A program made the position numbers and the translations under genes. Under the pieces are notes generated by a model. That model had not been told where the DNA came from. It saw nothing but the letters and a program-made list of their open reading frames with translations, and did no database searches. Below, piece by piece: positions 13,213-25,420 of a stretch of DNA of 64,000 nucleotides; position 1 is the stretch's first letter, and each line of letters opens with the position of its first letter. The DNA comes from Buddleja alternifolia (taxonomy: Eukaryota > Streptophyta > Magnoliopsida > Lamiales > Scrophulariaceae). The stretch covers positions 38,430,503-38,494,502 of the forward strand of contig CM033396.1 in assembly GCA_019426215.1 (NCBI GenBank). The letters run 5' to 3'.

Positions 13213-13636
13213 GCCTCCACCAGCCTCCGACCCAGATAATGATAATACGAATCTTCATGTTGTGCGAAGTCGGATTGATAAAGTATGCTAGAAATCTTCA
13301 GCACGAGTTGAGGTGCATGATCGATTCACAAACTACGTAATAGTACAAGCGAATTTCAACAATTATCTTCTCTGTAGAAAATAATACGTCAAATCAACTA
13401 AACTACCACGATTAGGTGCAGGGAGCCTCCACCAGCCTCCGTCCCAGATAATGATAATAAGAATCTTCATGTTGTGCGAAGTCGGATTGATAAAGTATGT
13501 TAGAAATCTTCAGCACGAGTTGAGGTGCATGATCGATTCACAAACTACGTAATAGTACAAGCGAATTTCAACAATTATCTTCTCTGTAGAAAATAATACG
13601 TCAAATCAACTAAACTACCACGATTAGGTGCAGGGA
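13213..13636. repeat. tandem duplication, two 212-bp units
   Basis: Unit 1 (13213-13424) and unit 2 (13425-13636) both begin gcctccaccagcctccg and differ at only a handful of positions by eye (such as cgaccc/cgtccc, aatacg/aataag, tatgct/tatgtt). Right after unit 2, at the phase where a third unit would begin (13637), the sequence turns into a C homopolymer. Confidence 0.95.
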
Positions 13637-13637
13637 G

Positions 13638-13667
<30 letters not shown>
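13638..13667. repeat. poly-C tract, 30 nt
   Basis: Thirty uninterrupted C residues follow the second 212-bp unit. Confidence 0.95.
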
Positions 13668-13668
<1 letters not shown>

Positions 13669-13756
13669 CATCAAACTCAAATTTTTATATTAATTATTTA
13701 ATATAAAAAAGCAAATATTAAAATATTTATTTTGGACATTTCGGTCTTGCCCCTAT

Positions 13757-13838
13757 GTGGAAATCTTGGCTCCGTCCTTGCTTAGGTGGTCCTCTACGTG
13801 GAAATCCTGGCTCCGTCCTTGCTTAGGTGGTCCTGACG
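13757..13838. repeat. 41-bp tandem duplication
   Basis: Two adjacent copies of gtggaaatc(t/c)tggctccg with their downstream sequence, period 41, duplicate the right end of the TIR-flanked element. Confidence 0.9.
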
Positions 13839-14162
13839 AAGCCAATCAATTATTTATAATTTTCAGTTCAGTTGGAATTGAATGGGGAGAAGCATACAAG
13901 AAAACATACGAAACAACAAGTGAGTAAAAATTCGTGGCATATTCTTCCAAAAACACTGACATGCATATGGCGTATCATTATGAAATATTTTCGTTGGCCA
14001 ATTGCTTTGTCCTGGGGCAGAGATATAATTGTTATTTTACGTGACATCAACTTATCATGGCCGCTAGCCTCCCAAGTCCTAATTTTATCTAGCTAGCTAC
14101 TACTATTTGTTTAGTTAATTCAATCATTATATATATATATATATATTGGAGCTTGTGACTTT

Positions 14163-14522
14163 AATTAGGATATTGTAATTGAAATGAAACTGTGGTCTCT
14201 GTACAATTCATTATAATCAATCTAGGAACACATTACTACTCAAAGTAAAGAATATATATACGTGTGTGTGTTCGACATTTTTTCTGTTTCCTTTTTGTTT
14301 TATAAGGTATTCCAAATCCCAAAAGCCTAAAATTAATCTTCTAATTTATAGTTAGGCAAGCTTTACATGATCTCCCCTTAAAATCTAGTATGCATGTATA
14401 AGGACTCAAACCTGAACTTGATACCTCTTGATTAAGCTACCAGAACTCGTAATTGAGCCAACTTTCATAGGTAAGATAATATGGTGTATATATTAACTTA
14501 ACTATATATGTTCATATATATA
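14163..14522 (+). repeat. left copy of a sequence duplicated around the nested retroelement
   Basis: This 360-bp stretch, ending exactly at the outer LTR, aligns by eye with 39848-40202 plus 40570-40620 on the far side. Shared landmarks in the same order are tggtctctgt, cattataatc, gaacacatta, tgtataagg, tacctctt and cataggtaagataatatggt. Divergence looks like 15-20% with small indels. It contains no gene. The preceding 13840-14162 is plain AT-rich DNA with a (TA)n near 14133-14148. Confidence 0.8.
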
Positions 14523-15062
14523 TGATGTGGGTAGAAATCCATTTTTTGGCCAAGTTGGGTAGTCCAATACCTTATGGGCCCAAGCCTAATGGTTTTGTGG
14601 ACTTGGGTCCTCCTAGAAGACATCATGTTAGGACATGCTTAGCTGGGGGCCTCGATGACCCGACCTGCATAGGTAGGGCAGCGCTAATTATGGACAGCCT
14701 GGAGACAAAATCCAATCAATCACCAACCTTGCCATATATAGACCTGCGGAGATCAAGCCTGCGATATATTATCTTTACCATTTATACCCGATTGATTATA
14801 ACCCAATATAGATAGATTATGATTTATTCTTACTAGCAAATGTATATTTAGTATAGTTGACTTACCCCTTTCAACCCCCCATCAAATTCTTGTATAAATA
14901 TCAACTCTACATCAATAAACAGATAGAACTCTTTACCCCCGTGTCTGATTTTGGACACAACCACATATATCTTGTGTTCATTTTACATTATATTCCTGCT
15001 TTATACTATATTTTCATATATTATATTGCATATTCTTATTGATGTGAAACTCACACACATCA
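14523..15062 (+). repeat. 5' LTR of the Tat element
   Basis: Begins TGATGTGGGTAG and ends cacacatca. It pairs with 39275-39821. The paired copies share long runs such as gacccgacctgcatagg and gcgctaattatggac. Confidence 0.9.
14893..14900 (+). promoter_or_regulatory. probable LTR TATA box
   Basis: tataaata in the last third of the LTR, conserved at the same place in the 3' LTR. Transcription would start a few tens of bases downstream. Assigned from motif and position only. Confidence 0.5.
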
Positions 15063-15064
15063 AT

Positions 15065-15081
15065 TGGCACCGTCTATGGGA
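15065..15081 (+). other. primer-binding site of the Tat element
   Basis: tggcaccgtctatggga begins two bases after the LTR end. It has the TGGCRCCGT start usual for plant gypsy primer sites; the tRNA is not assigned. Confidence 0.7.
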
Positions 15082-15571
15082 AATCTGAGCAAGAAAAGAC
15101 GTGAGGTAACTTTATTTTTTATTGAAATATTTTCTTTTACTGTAACAATTTATCGTGGCAGAGGGAAACATCATGTATTTGGAAGATGGAGACGAAAATG
15201 TCGAGAGATGAAATAAGACGACGATTACCATACGTGGAGTCGACTAGTCCATGCCTTAAACGCGGGTGCATCTGGTGAGGCATTTAGAACGACTTGCAAG
15301 ATCCGATCGTAGAAAATTCGCGGGAAGGCCTGGTGGAGGGAAATAACATTTTCCCTCGAAAGTGTGTTGAGCATAGATCTAATCGTCTAAAGTCTAGAAG
15401 GAGTCATCGACAAAGTTGTCACCAAGGTAGTAGACTCTAAACTTGCAGGTGTGGCAGATCGAGCACATCAGGACAATTTTGAGTACCCTCTCCAAAAGGG
15501 AGCATCCAAAGCTGGAAACTTGGAGGTTAGGGGTATTTCCAAGCTCACCCCTGACGAAAACTCAGGCAAGC

Positions 15572-17170
15572 TGTTAGACTATATGCCCTCGAATGCCATA
15601 AAGAGGATAGATTTATAGGGCATAAATATTGTAACTAAAACTATGGTTTTTCTATTAATATAAGGCAGTTGATTGTTGTTTTCTTATAGGCATTTATAAG
15701 GTGTGAATAAACAACGTAAAGTCCATGATGACAAGGCGAACCTTCTACCTACTATGGGATAGGAGGAAAGGCACTATAATGGTTTGACCCTTGACATCTA
15801 AAAGGGTTCGCAAGTCTAAGAAATATTGATTGGGCATCAATAGTGAATAAAGACTTGTATGATGTAAGTTTCGACATAGAAAGTGTCAGTCGTACACTAT
15901 GGAAATGGTAGTGGGAACTTATATCATAGACGTGTCAATTGGACTGATATGTTCGAACACGGCTCGCATCAGTTCATCACATGGGTATTCACTCATCGAC
16001 AGTCAATGATGAAACTGATAAGTAGTGATAGGTACGTGTGAACCTCTGACCTGAGAAATCGAGTTGAAAATGTACTTGTGACATCAAGTCTGTCATTAGA
16101 GTAGTTAGATTCAAATCACCTGTTGGTGGAATCTACCTCGAAGTGCGCCTTGATGGGCAAGTAGCATTGTTAACTGATTTTCAATATGGAATTTATTCTC
16201 TCATAAGTGAATGAGTAAAATATCCTATGCGATCATAAATAAGTGAGGATGAAAGTCTTTGGCCAAAGCATTTAAATGCCTCAACTTATTATGAGCTTAG
16301 GCATATGGTCAAGTTATATGAGTTTGACTTTAAACCATGACTCTTACTTGACTAGGATATAAGAATAAAAGGTTTATACACGTACGGTATTCACGGCGTA
16401 AAGGTTTGGAATGATTTTATTCATTCGTTCTCAATTGGGTTACGGTGTGAGCCATGAGACTGGCTAGGTGTCACTCACACCCCATTGGATTCCTCCCAAT
16501 TGCCTTTTGAGACGAACCTAAAGAGTCGCGCTTAAAGGAAGTGCAAAAGGAAAAACATGAGAAAAAGACTTGAGAGAAATTCACGGCACTAGATGCCGTA
16601 ATTAATTAATTATTGGATAATTTAATTAATTAATTAAATTAATGAGTTAATTAATTTCTTGGAGAAATTAAATTATAAATTAATTAGGAATTGAATTAAT
16701 TGGATTATCAATTTATTTATTGGATAAATAAATTATCCGATTAATTAATTAGCAAGCAAGACGAAAGCCCAAAGGCTTCCGAGCCCACTAAGGGGCGGCC
16801 AAATAGACGCCCAAATAGGGCTCTTGCATGCTAGGGTTATTGTTTCATAATGATATAAATATATCACAAGGTGAAAAATAACACATGGCAACTTACATAA
16901 CTTTCTCTCCAAGAAAAAGTCTCTCACCTCTCTCTCTCTCTAGCCGTCTTTGACAAGGAAGGAAGTAAGAGTTTTTCGTTTTTGATTCCGGCGTGACGAA
17001 TTAGAGACTTTGGCAAATTCGGCGTTAGAGAAAAGGATCACGTTCAGATATCAACATACGCGAGAACGGTAATCTTTCTATACACAATTAAACACGAGGA
17101 TTAGAGATGATTCGGGCTTTGGGAATTAAATTTTACTTTCCGCTGCGTTTTATTCGTATAATTCCCAACA
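15572..17170 (+). mobile_element. copia solo LTR inserted in the Tat gag region
   Basis: The 1599-bp block starts TGTTAGACTATATGCCC, ends ATTCCCAACA and is bounded by perfect 5-bp duplications caagc (15567-15571 and 17171-17175). TG...CA ends with a 5-bp duplication and no internal region define a solo LTR left by recombination between two LTRs. Its layout resembles the copia LTR at 44430-46177, including a block dense in attaatta (about 16600-16755), which supports the same orientation and lineage. A short pyrimidine stretch of tctc repeats lies at 16928-16943. No protein is encoded. Confidence 0.9.
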
Positions 17171-17175
17171 CAAGC

Positions 17176-18700
17176 GTGCTAAAAGGCCGGAATATCCTGA
17201 AGAGGAAGGAGAGAAAGGAAGTTCTACACCTTGAAAAAAGTACTTAGCTCCAAAGGAACGTTATATTCATCACCCAGATCTAGAGGATGAGGATGATCGG
17301 GCAGGTTGGGCACCCCAACCTGGGCTACAAAGACAGCAAAAGTATGATGAGGAACTGCACCATCTAATGCAGCACTTGCGTCATGACATACTTGGGAAAG
17401 ACGACCTGCAAAAACGTCAATATCAGGCTCCCGATAGATGTGACAAAGATCTGGAGGATGATGCTAGCAGCTTCGTATTTGCCCGATCTGGTTGGGTAGA
17501 CCTCGGCAGGATAGCTAAAGCAAAGGAAAAGCTGGAGCAGATGAAGCTCATAGCAAAATGAATGGAAGAAATGGAACATAAAATGGTAGGAGGCAAGATC
17601 CCAGTAGATTTGGGGATTCAATTCACGGAATCCATCATAAGGGAGGAATAGCCAAGAGACTTCAGGGTTCATTCTATTACACCCTATGAAGGAACGACGG
17701 ATCTAGAGGATCATTTATATACTTCTCGAAATTATGCTTTGTTGCACAGGTATTCCAATGCTATCAAATACAGGGTCTTCTTGACCACGTTGGCCAAATC
17801 TGCGTAGCAATAGTTCAACCAACTTCCTGATAGATCCATTGGATCCTTCTCGGTTTAGCTCAAAGTTCTTACATTAATTTGCCAGTAGCAAAAGACACGA
17901 GAAAACTCCTTTGAGTTTATTCAACATCAAGAAAAAAGGCGATGAAATTCTATGAGCATACGTCAGGCGTTTCAATGCGGCTACACTGGAGGTACCATTT
18001 GCAACGTCGGACCTGAAAGTTAGTGCTTTCACGCAAGGCTTAAGGGAAGGAGATCTCTTCAAATCACTTACCAAGAGACTAGCCCAGGGCTTCGACGAGT
18101 TACTTGGCCGGACTGAGAAATACATTAACGTGGAAGACGCGCAAATCATGAGGCGATCTGAACAAAAGAAAGACAAACCAGAGGAGGACAACTGCAATAA
18201 GACTAGCAGGAGTGGTTGCATATCTAGTCCAGCCCCGGTGGCATTGCCTGGTCCAGGTATAACATAGGCGAATACCTTTAAGGGGTAACTGGAGTGAACA
18301 TCTAATGGTTGTAGAATAAAAGAATGTAGTACAGTGACCAGGAGCGGACCAAGAACCCAAGAACCGACCTAGTAACGTCTATTGAAGATACCATAGAGAG
18401 TTTGGGCATTACACCGATGACTGCCCAGAGCTCACGAGGAAACCCAACGTGTAGCTAGGATGGGCTACTTAAAGGAATTCGTGATACAAACCAATAACGG
18501 GAACAATTTTGTCCCATTTCGCGGGGGTGGTAGGTAGAAAGGTCGAGGAGGAAGGTGGCAGGGCCATGGAGGTGGTAGAACCGGACCTGTAGGGAGAGGA
18601 GACTTTCCCCAACCAATTAACAAACAGCTTGCCCTGGAGGCATCACCTAAGGAGGTCAATAGCATCGATCGTGAGGTCATTTACATGATCTCTGGAGGAC
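17176..18700 (+). pseudogene. Tat gag (capsid/nucleocapsid) remnant
   Basis: The frame that resumes after the solo LTR gives pieces of the plant gypsy gag domain: a charged stretch with HLRHDILGKDD (about 17370), SITPYEGTTDLEDHL (about 17674), YSNAIKYRVFLTTLAKSA (about 17752) and EKYINVEDAQ (about 18115). It is cut by many stops and frame changes, so no intact capsid can be made. The first part of gag should lie in 15085-15566, where only weak, broken frames are visible, upstream of the solo LTR. A Gly/Arg-rich stretch near 18520-18600 is where the nucleocapsid would be. Gag normally packages the element RNA in virus-like particles. Confidence 0.7.
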
Positions 18701-18829
18701 TAGATGAGGAGGAATCTAAGAGGTAGCTGAAGAAGCAAGTAAGGTCTATAAAGACCGCACCCGCATTCTTCATGAATGTCATTCAAACCCGACCTCATAG
18801 GAAATACAATTTGGATCTGAGGATGCACA

Positions 18830-19430
18830 AATTGTGTTGACACCTCACAGTGACGCATTAGTCATCACATCTGCAATTGCAACTTATGATGTTTAAAGAA
18901 TATTCATCGACAGCGGTAGCTCGGTAGATATCTTATTCTACCAAGCGTATCAACAAATAAACCTGAGAGAAAACCTCCCTATTGGGCTTCGGAGGTGAGG
19001 CGACACAACCTATGGGACAGGTGGTATTATCTCTCTCCCTGGGGGGAAGACCCAATAAAATAACAAAGTTGACTAGATTCTTAGTAGTGGATACTCCTTC
19101 AGCTTACAACGTAATACTCAACTGACTTGCACTGGTCTTGTTCGAAGCAGTGATATCTATACCACATACGAAGATTAAATTTCCAACACTCGACGGAGTA
19201 GGGGTGGTATCTGGAGATCAGTGTCAATCCAAGATATGTTACTCAGTCTCACTGAAGCAAGGAGAAAAGCCAACTGAAGATAAAAAGCGTAAGCCTGAAT
19301 CAACGGCACTGAAAGAAAGTGAAGTAGCCAAGAAGCCAATTCCATCGCACATTAAACCTGTGGAAGAGCTCATGAACATAGAGCTCATACTAGAGACAAG
19401 GAGAAGACCGTCAGGATTGGCTCTCACTTG
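18830..19430 (+). pseudogene. Tat aspartic protease remnant
   Basis: The motif FIDSGSSVDILF near 18900 is the aspartic protease active-site region (D-S-G), followed by a frame change and a C-terminal part with LTRFLVVDTPSAYNVIL near 19075. The protease would cut the Gag-Pol precursor. The domain is preceded by a stop (near 18894) and split by a frameshift near 18990. 19138-19431 continues as an open linker to the reverse transcriptase. Confidence 0.75.
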
Positions 19431-21313
19431 AACCCTGACTTGAAGAATGAATTAATATCCATGCTAAGGGAGCATGCAGATGTGTTCTCGTGTTTAGCCA
19501 ATGACCTTGTAGGTATTGACCCAACAGTTATACAACATCACCTCAACGTATTTCCTGACGCAAAGTCGGTCATCCAAAAGAAGAGACACTTTGGTCGGAG
19601 AAGGACACCATAATCAAGGCGGAGATTGACAAATTACTGAAGGCAAAGCATATAGCAGAGATTCAATTCCCAGAATGGGTGTCTAATGTAGTCTTAGTAC
19701 CAAAAAAAGGAACGAAGTGGAGAATGTGTATTGATTTTCATGACCTGAACAACGCCTGCCCTAAAGATCACTATCCCCTATCTAGAATCGATCAGCTAGT
19801 AGACGCCACAGCTAGGTTTGAATTATTGAGCTCCATTGATGCACAGAGCGGGTATCATCAGATACCTCTAGATGCGGAAGACCAGAGGAAGGTTAGTTGC
19901 ATAACCTCCTTTGGTACGTACTTCTATATAGTGATGCCCTTCGCCTTAAAAACGCTAGAGCTACATGCCAGAGATTGGTAGACATGATGTTTTGCGATCA
20001 GATCTGGAAAAACATTGAAGTGTATGTGGACGACATGGTAGTTAAAGGCCGGACCTCCAGCACACATGTGCAAGACCTGCATCAAACTTTTGAAACTCTT
20101 CGAAAGTATAAGATGAAGCTAAACCCAGCTATGTGCGTATTCGAGATCAAAGAAGGGAAGTTCCAAGGTTACATGGTCACGGAGAGAAGCATAGAGGCCA
20201 ACCCTGAGAAGATCAAAGTCATTCAAGATATGCAAGAATGAGGTACAACGACTAAATGGAAGGATCACAGTCCTAAGCAGATCCATCTCCAAATTAGCAG
20301 AAAGAAGCTTACCATTTTTTGAGATATTGCGAAAAGCGGACAACTTTAATTGAAGCGAAGATTATCAGCAAGCCTTCGTAGAGCTAAAGGAGTATATGAA
20401 TCAAATCTCCCTACTAACCAAACCTATACAGGGTGAGCCATTGATGTTGTACACAGTTGTAGCCGACAAAGCTGTTAGCACCGTCTTAGTACGGGAGGAA
20501 GGAAAGGTGAAGAAATCTGTGTACTACGTCAGCAAAGTAATCTCAGACGCAGAATCAAGATACCCGAAGATCAAAAAGATGACTTTCGCGTTAGCCATCA
20601 CGGCACGAAAGCTAAAAACTTATATTCTAACATACGAGATAATTGTGAAAACCAATCAACCACTCAATACTGTGCTGGAAAAGGCAGAAATATCTGGCCG
20701 ACTTGTCAAGTGGGTTATGGAGCTAGGAGAGTTTGAGATAGAGTATGCATCTCGAGCTGTGATCCAAGTGCAAGTCATGGTGGATTTTGTCAATGGAATG
20801 ACAAAGCCGGAGCAGAAAGAGAAAGAAAACGACAAAGTGTGGCTCCTGCATGTCGACGAATCAGCTACACAGAATGGGAGTGGCAAAAGTATAGTTCTCA
20901 CTACACCTGAGGGAGGTCAGCTAGAGTATGCAATCATGTTCGAGTTCAAGGCAAACAACAATGAGGCTGAATATGAAGCATTCATCATAGGACTCAAAAT
21001 GACACTCAAATGAGGGGCTAAGAATTTGATAGCTTATTCAGATTCGCAGCTCGTGACAAAAAAAATCGAAGGAGCCTATGAAGCTAAGGAAGAAATGATG
21101 ATGAAATATCTGAAAACTATAGAAACATTGCGAAAGAGCTTTCTCAAGATGGAGATACATCAAATACAGCGATCAGAAAATGCCGAAGCTGACTATTTAT
21201 CAAAACTGCGCAGCTCAGTCATCGATTGCAAAATGAGGCACATCACCATCCAGTCCATAACTATATCAGGTACGGAGCAAGAAGTGTTGCAGGTAGACGA
21301 AGGCGAGGAATAG
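19428..21313 (+). pseudogene. Tat reverse transcriptase, RNase H and second RNase H remnant
   Basis: Reverse transcriptase pieces appear in order: WRMCIDFHDLNNACPKDHYP (19721-19780), DAQSGYHQI (about 19840) and the catalytic YVDD (20023-20034). Frameshifts fall near 19600, 19950 and 20240. From 20396 the ordinary RNase H follows with YYVSKVISDAESRYPKIKK; its first acidic residue appears replaced (LYTVVADKAVS), consistent with a degenerate connection domain. From about 20845 a second, archaeal-type RNase H shows HVDESA, NNNEAEYEAF and YSDSQLV, with its D-E-D residues kept, but a TGA (21011-21013) lies between the last two. Two RNase H domains in tandem are diagnostic for the Tat clade. Confidence 0.9.
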
Positions 21314-21349
21314 AGAACCGAGATCATTCAATATCTCACTTAAGGCATA

Positions 21350-22575
21350 CTTCCAGAGAAGAGGAACGCTCGGCTACGTTTGCAAACCAGAGCTGCTAGA
21401 TTCGTCATGATCGATCAGGTGTTGTACAAAAGATCATTTGTACAGCCACACCTGAGATGTGTATCGTCAGAAGAAGGCAACTACGTACTAAGGGAGATCC
21501 ATGAAGGAGATTGTGGCAGCCATATAGGAGGATCAACCTTAGCTGGAAAGACTTTAAGGGCTGGATATTTCTGGCCATCCCTGAAGGAGGATACGGCTAA
21601 CCTGGTAAAAAAGTGCGAGCAATGTCAGCTACACACTAGCCTTATCCAACAACCTGCAGAGCCGATACATTCCGTGAGTGTTCCATGCTCCTTCGCCAGG
21701 TAAGGTATGGACAGTGTGGGACCTTTTCCCATAGCAAAGGCTCAAAAGAAGTTCCTACTGGTATTAGTGCACTACTTCAACAAGTGGGTAGAAACCGAAG
21801 CTCTAGCTAGGATCACGGAAGCAGAGGCCATCAAGTTCCTTTGGAAGAACATTGTTTGCCGATTTGGCATACCTAGAGAGGTCGTAACTGACAACGAAAG
21901 GTAGTTCAGCAAAGTCAAGTTGAGGAGATGGTGCGAAGAGCTAGGGATTCAGCAGTGTTTCAGCGTGGTAGCTCATCCCTAAACTAATGATTGGGTAGAG
22001 GTTACCAAAAGAATAATTGTATAAGGTCTAAAGACCAAGTATGTCTACAACCTTTCTTTTCAATTATATGCCTTTTTTTATTCTATGATTAGCATGTTCA
22101 ATCCCATAAAAAAAATATCACTAATATGTTCGAAGAAAACACCCAAACCTCGGTTGAATAGACAAGAGGGAGTAGGTGGGAATTGGGTTGAAGAATTACA
22201 ATCAGTGTTGTTATCATATCGGACCACCCCAAAGTCTACTATTGGAGAGAGTCTTTTTCACTTGGTGTATGGAACAGAGGCGTTCATACCTGCAGAGGTC
22301 AGGTTGCAAACCCATTGGGTAAAATACTTGGAGCCAGAGCAGAACGAAGAGCGACTAAGGGAAGAGTTGGACGTATCGAGAAAAGCAGAGACAAAGCATA
22401 TCTGAGGATAGAGCAATACAAGCAGAGGATCATCCGAGACTAGGCAGCAAAGCTGAAGGCCAGATCTCTATAGGTGGGTGATATGGTGCTCAAAAGAGTA
22501 GATGCATTGCGCACAGTGAAAAAGTTGGACCCTAACTTAGAAGGTCCAAACAAAGTGATCAAGGTGCTAGCTGGA
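21350..22575 (+). pseudogene. Tat integrase remnant, split by the Athila insertion
   Basis: The zinc-binding part is seen as EIHEGDCGSH...KKCEQCQ (21494-21630), then a TAA (21701-21703), then the catalytic core with MDSVGPFP (21707), DKWxE-type NKWVETEA (21781) and TDNER (21888-21902). The third catalytic residue lies in VEVTKR (about 21998) between stops. About 100 bp of AT-rich foreign sequence splits the core near 22038-22145. The C-terminal part follows (SYRTTPKSTIGES, VYGTEAFIPAEV) and the frame runs to 22575, where Athila interrupts it. The last 26 codons are at 34663-34741. Confidence 0.85.
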
Positions 22576-22580
22576 AGAGC

Positions 22581-23779
22581 TGATAAGTTCACATTTTACG
22601 ATTATTTACCCCTTTTATAGGTATTTTTCGTTGCAGTTTAGTAAGGATAATCCCGCATGTTGCTTTGATTTGTTGTCATTTCATGTGTGCAGGGATTTAG
22701 TTTGAATAGATCGATATCGAGTGAAAAGGCCGAAGAAAAGGCGCAAAAAGAAAACAAGATGGTTTCTGTTTTTCTGGACCGCGGTCCGATTTTCCTGATG
22801 CCCTAATTTTAAGCCCGCCGTTTTCTCCCTTTATAAGACACTTTTCTTTGGGAAAAGAGGACACTTGTTCTAAAAACACATAGGGAAGCCATAGGAAGAC
22901 CCAAGGAAGCTTAAGGAGCCATTTTTCATCATCAAAGCTTGGATTCACACCTTGTAATAGGGAGTAATTCAACTCTTTCTCTTTGATTAGTTTATCAACT
23001 ATGTCTTATAGAATTGTTGAATTATTTGTTATTGTAAGTATGAGCTAAGCATCTTTGTGGTTGGGTTATGTGAATACTTTGTGATGTTTTGTGTTTAATG
23101 AATGATTAATTTCCGGATTTATTACATTCTTGTTACATGTTTGATTTTATGCTTAATGCTTTCACATGAATGATCACCATGTGTTTGATATAATGCTTTG
23201 TCTGGAGACCGAGAGGAGATAGATAAAGGGAGATCGAAAAATCAAACATCATAACGTAACAATTGACTAGAGATAGAATCGATTGCGTTGTGTGGCTTTT
23301 TGTGATAAGATGACCCGATTAAATGTAGGATCTTCGTAAACAAGGAATTCCTTTGAACCTAAATGCATGTTAGTTAATTCAATCTTCACTATAGAGATAT
23401 AGGAAGTTGTTAACTAGTATAGGCTTGTTATTTCAAGAGATTGAATAATAAATACATTAGGGGGTTTCGCCATAACAAGAGCGTTCTAAAAATCCGGATA
23501 ATTGAAAGTTCATGAACATAGAATAGAATATAGTAGGATCATAACCCAATCACCTCTTCCCATTTGATTTATTACCTTGATAATCATTTTATTTATCTTT
23601 AGTTATTCTCATAGTATAAACACCTATCATCTTATAAATTGATTTAGCTTAGAAATAGGTAATATAGCAATTACGAGCATTGAATCCAATTGTCCCTGTG
23701 GAGACGATACACCCCGGGCTAAATAGTCCACTTTATTACTTTGCACGACCTAGTATACTTGCTAGGATTTTGCGTGTCA
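22581..23779 (+). repeat. 5' LTR of Athila
   Basis: 1199 bp, starts TGATAAGTTCACATTTTACG and ends gcgtgtca. It carries a GACCGCGGTC palindrome at 22777-22786. Confidence 0.97.
22830..22838 (+). promoter_or_regulatory. probable Athila LTR TATA box
   Basis: tttataaga following ctccc, identical in both LTRs, about 50 bp downstream of the GACCGCGGTC palindrome. Called from motif and conservation only. Confidence 0.45.
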
Positions 23780-23785
23780 AGTTTT

Positions 23786-23802
23786 TGGCGCCATTGCCGG
23801 GA
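23786..23802 (+). other. Athila primer-binding site (tRNA-Asp type)
   Basis: tggcgccattgccggga lies six bases after the 5' LTR and matches the Athila primer site as I remember it, with one difference (catt for cgtt). Confidence 0.85.
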
Positions 23803-23941
23803 ACAATTGCGTTATTTAATATTGTAATTCACTTATCTATTCTAAGACTAAGTTGCTGTTTTTACATTTTGGTTTGCTATTTCTACGTTTGAAATTTGGC
23901 TCTTTTGATTCTATTGTTAGGTTGATCTCTTTGAGTAGTGC

Positions 23942-25420
23942 ATGACCCGCACATCTCAAAAAGACCTTGAAGATTTTGATCCGGAAATCGTGCGAACTTT
24001 CAATAAAAAAAGACGAGCACAAAAACAAAACGAGAATCAATTTGAGGCAATGGAAGGGAACAATCCCGTCAATCTAGAGGACCCAGGAATTCAAGCCTTG
24101 ATTCAAGCCGATGTTGCTGCCACTTTAGCACAAAGACAAGAACAAGTTCCCCGTCCTTTACGTGATTATATGCAACCCACTGTTCATGGAGCCGCTGGTG
24201 CTATTGTACTACCCACGGTAGAAGCAAACAATTTTACAATCTCACCGGATATTCTTCAACTCATTTCCAATGAACAATATCGGGGTACGGCGGATGAGTC
24301 ACCACATGCTCACATTACCAAGTTCCTTAGCTAATTGAGCACATTTCGACAAAATGGAGTGACCGATGATGCTATTAGAATGAGACTCTTCCCGTTCTCA
24401 TTGAGGGATAAAGCAAGAGCTTGGATTAACTCATTGCCAACGGCATCCATTCATACTTGGGACCAATTGGTGGAGAAGTTGCTGAGTAAGTATTTTCCAC
24501 CGGGGAAAACAGCTGCTATTAAAGTCGAGATACAAGGTTTTCGACAAATTGAGGGAGAGTCACTCTATGAAGCACTTGAGAGATTCAAGGAACTTCTCCG
24601 AAAATGCCCTCACCATGGTTTTGCCGTTTGGACTCAAGTGACTATCTTCTATCAAGGCCTTGGACCCGGCCTTCGCACTCATCTTGACGCAGCTGCGGGT
24701 GGTTCACTCATGAATTTACCACCACAAGCGGCTTGGGAAATGATCGATAGAATGTCGGAAAACAACTACCAATGGCCTACCGAGAGAGTATTACTTCCAA
24801 AGAAGGCGAGTGGAGTTTATGAAGTGGAAACCTCCAATTCACTAGCTAATCAAGTAGAACTATTGCACAAAAAATTGGATGCTATGAATTTCTCGGTAAA
24901 CCAAGTGCAAACGTTGTGTGAAAATTGTGGTAGAAATCATCACCTTACGGAGTGTCAACATGGTAGTCAATCTTATCAAACCGAATGTGTTGAAGATGCG
25001 AATTATGTGCAAAATTCGAATAGGACACAAAACGACCCATTTTTTGAAAAATATAACCCGGGGTGGAGAAATCACCCGAACTTCTCATGGAGTAATAACA
25101 ACAATGTGGTGAAGCAACCTCCCGGGTTTCAAACACACGGTGATAGACCGCCTTTTCAACGCCAAGGGGGTTTTCAACCCAACGCATTTCACAAACAAGG
25201 AGGCTACCAACCACAAGAAAAGAAACCTAGTTTTGAGGAATTGATGCTCCAATATATAAAGAAAAATGATGAACGGTGTCACAATCTTGAAATTAATGTG
25301 AGCAACATACAAACTCAATTGGGACAATTGGCTAGTCAACTTTCAGGTAGAACACCGGGGTCACTACCTAGCGATATTCAGAAAAGAACCCAAAAGAGCA
25401 GATTCAGGCCATCGTATTGA
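23942..25420 (+). pseudogene. Athila gag
   Basis: One frame runs from ATG 23942 to TGA 25420, broken by a TAA at 24332-24334. It opens with MTRTSQKD, has the Athila N-terminal region (RPLRDYMQP, VEANNFTISPDIL), the capsid domain (LRDKARAWINSLP, FPPGKTAAIKVEI, ESLYEALERFKELLRKCPHH) and a zinc knuckle of unusual spacing, CENCGRNHHLTEC (24921-24959). The tail is rich in Gln, Asn and Gly. The final codons leave the pol frame about 35 bases before the overlap, so a one-base frameshift near 25385 separates gag and pol; gag-pol is usually continuous in this family. Gag forms the cytoplasmic particle in which the RNA is copied. Confidence 0.9.

Larger units (their letters stand above)
13065..13821. 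mobile_element. TIR-flanked non-autonomous element, class uncertain
   Basis: The left end reads agggactggcccaggaattt; the reverse complement of the right end reads aaggacggagccaggatttc, an imperfect inverted repeat of about 20 bp. The right end is present twice because of a 41-bp tandem duplication (13757-13838), so it may lie at 13780 or 13821. Inside are a 2x212-bp tandem repeat and a 30-nt C run. No coding sequence and no clear target duplication were found, so the superfamily cannot be named. Confidence 0.4.
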
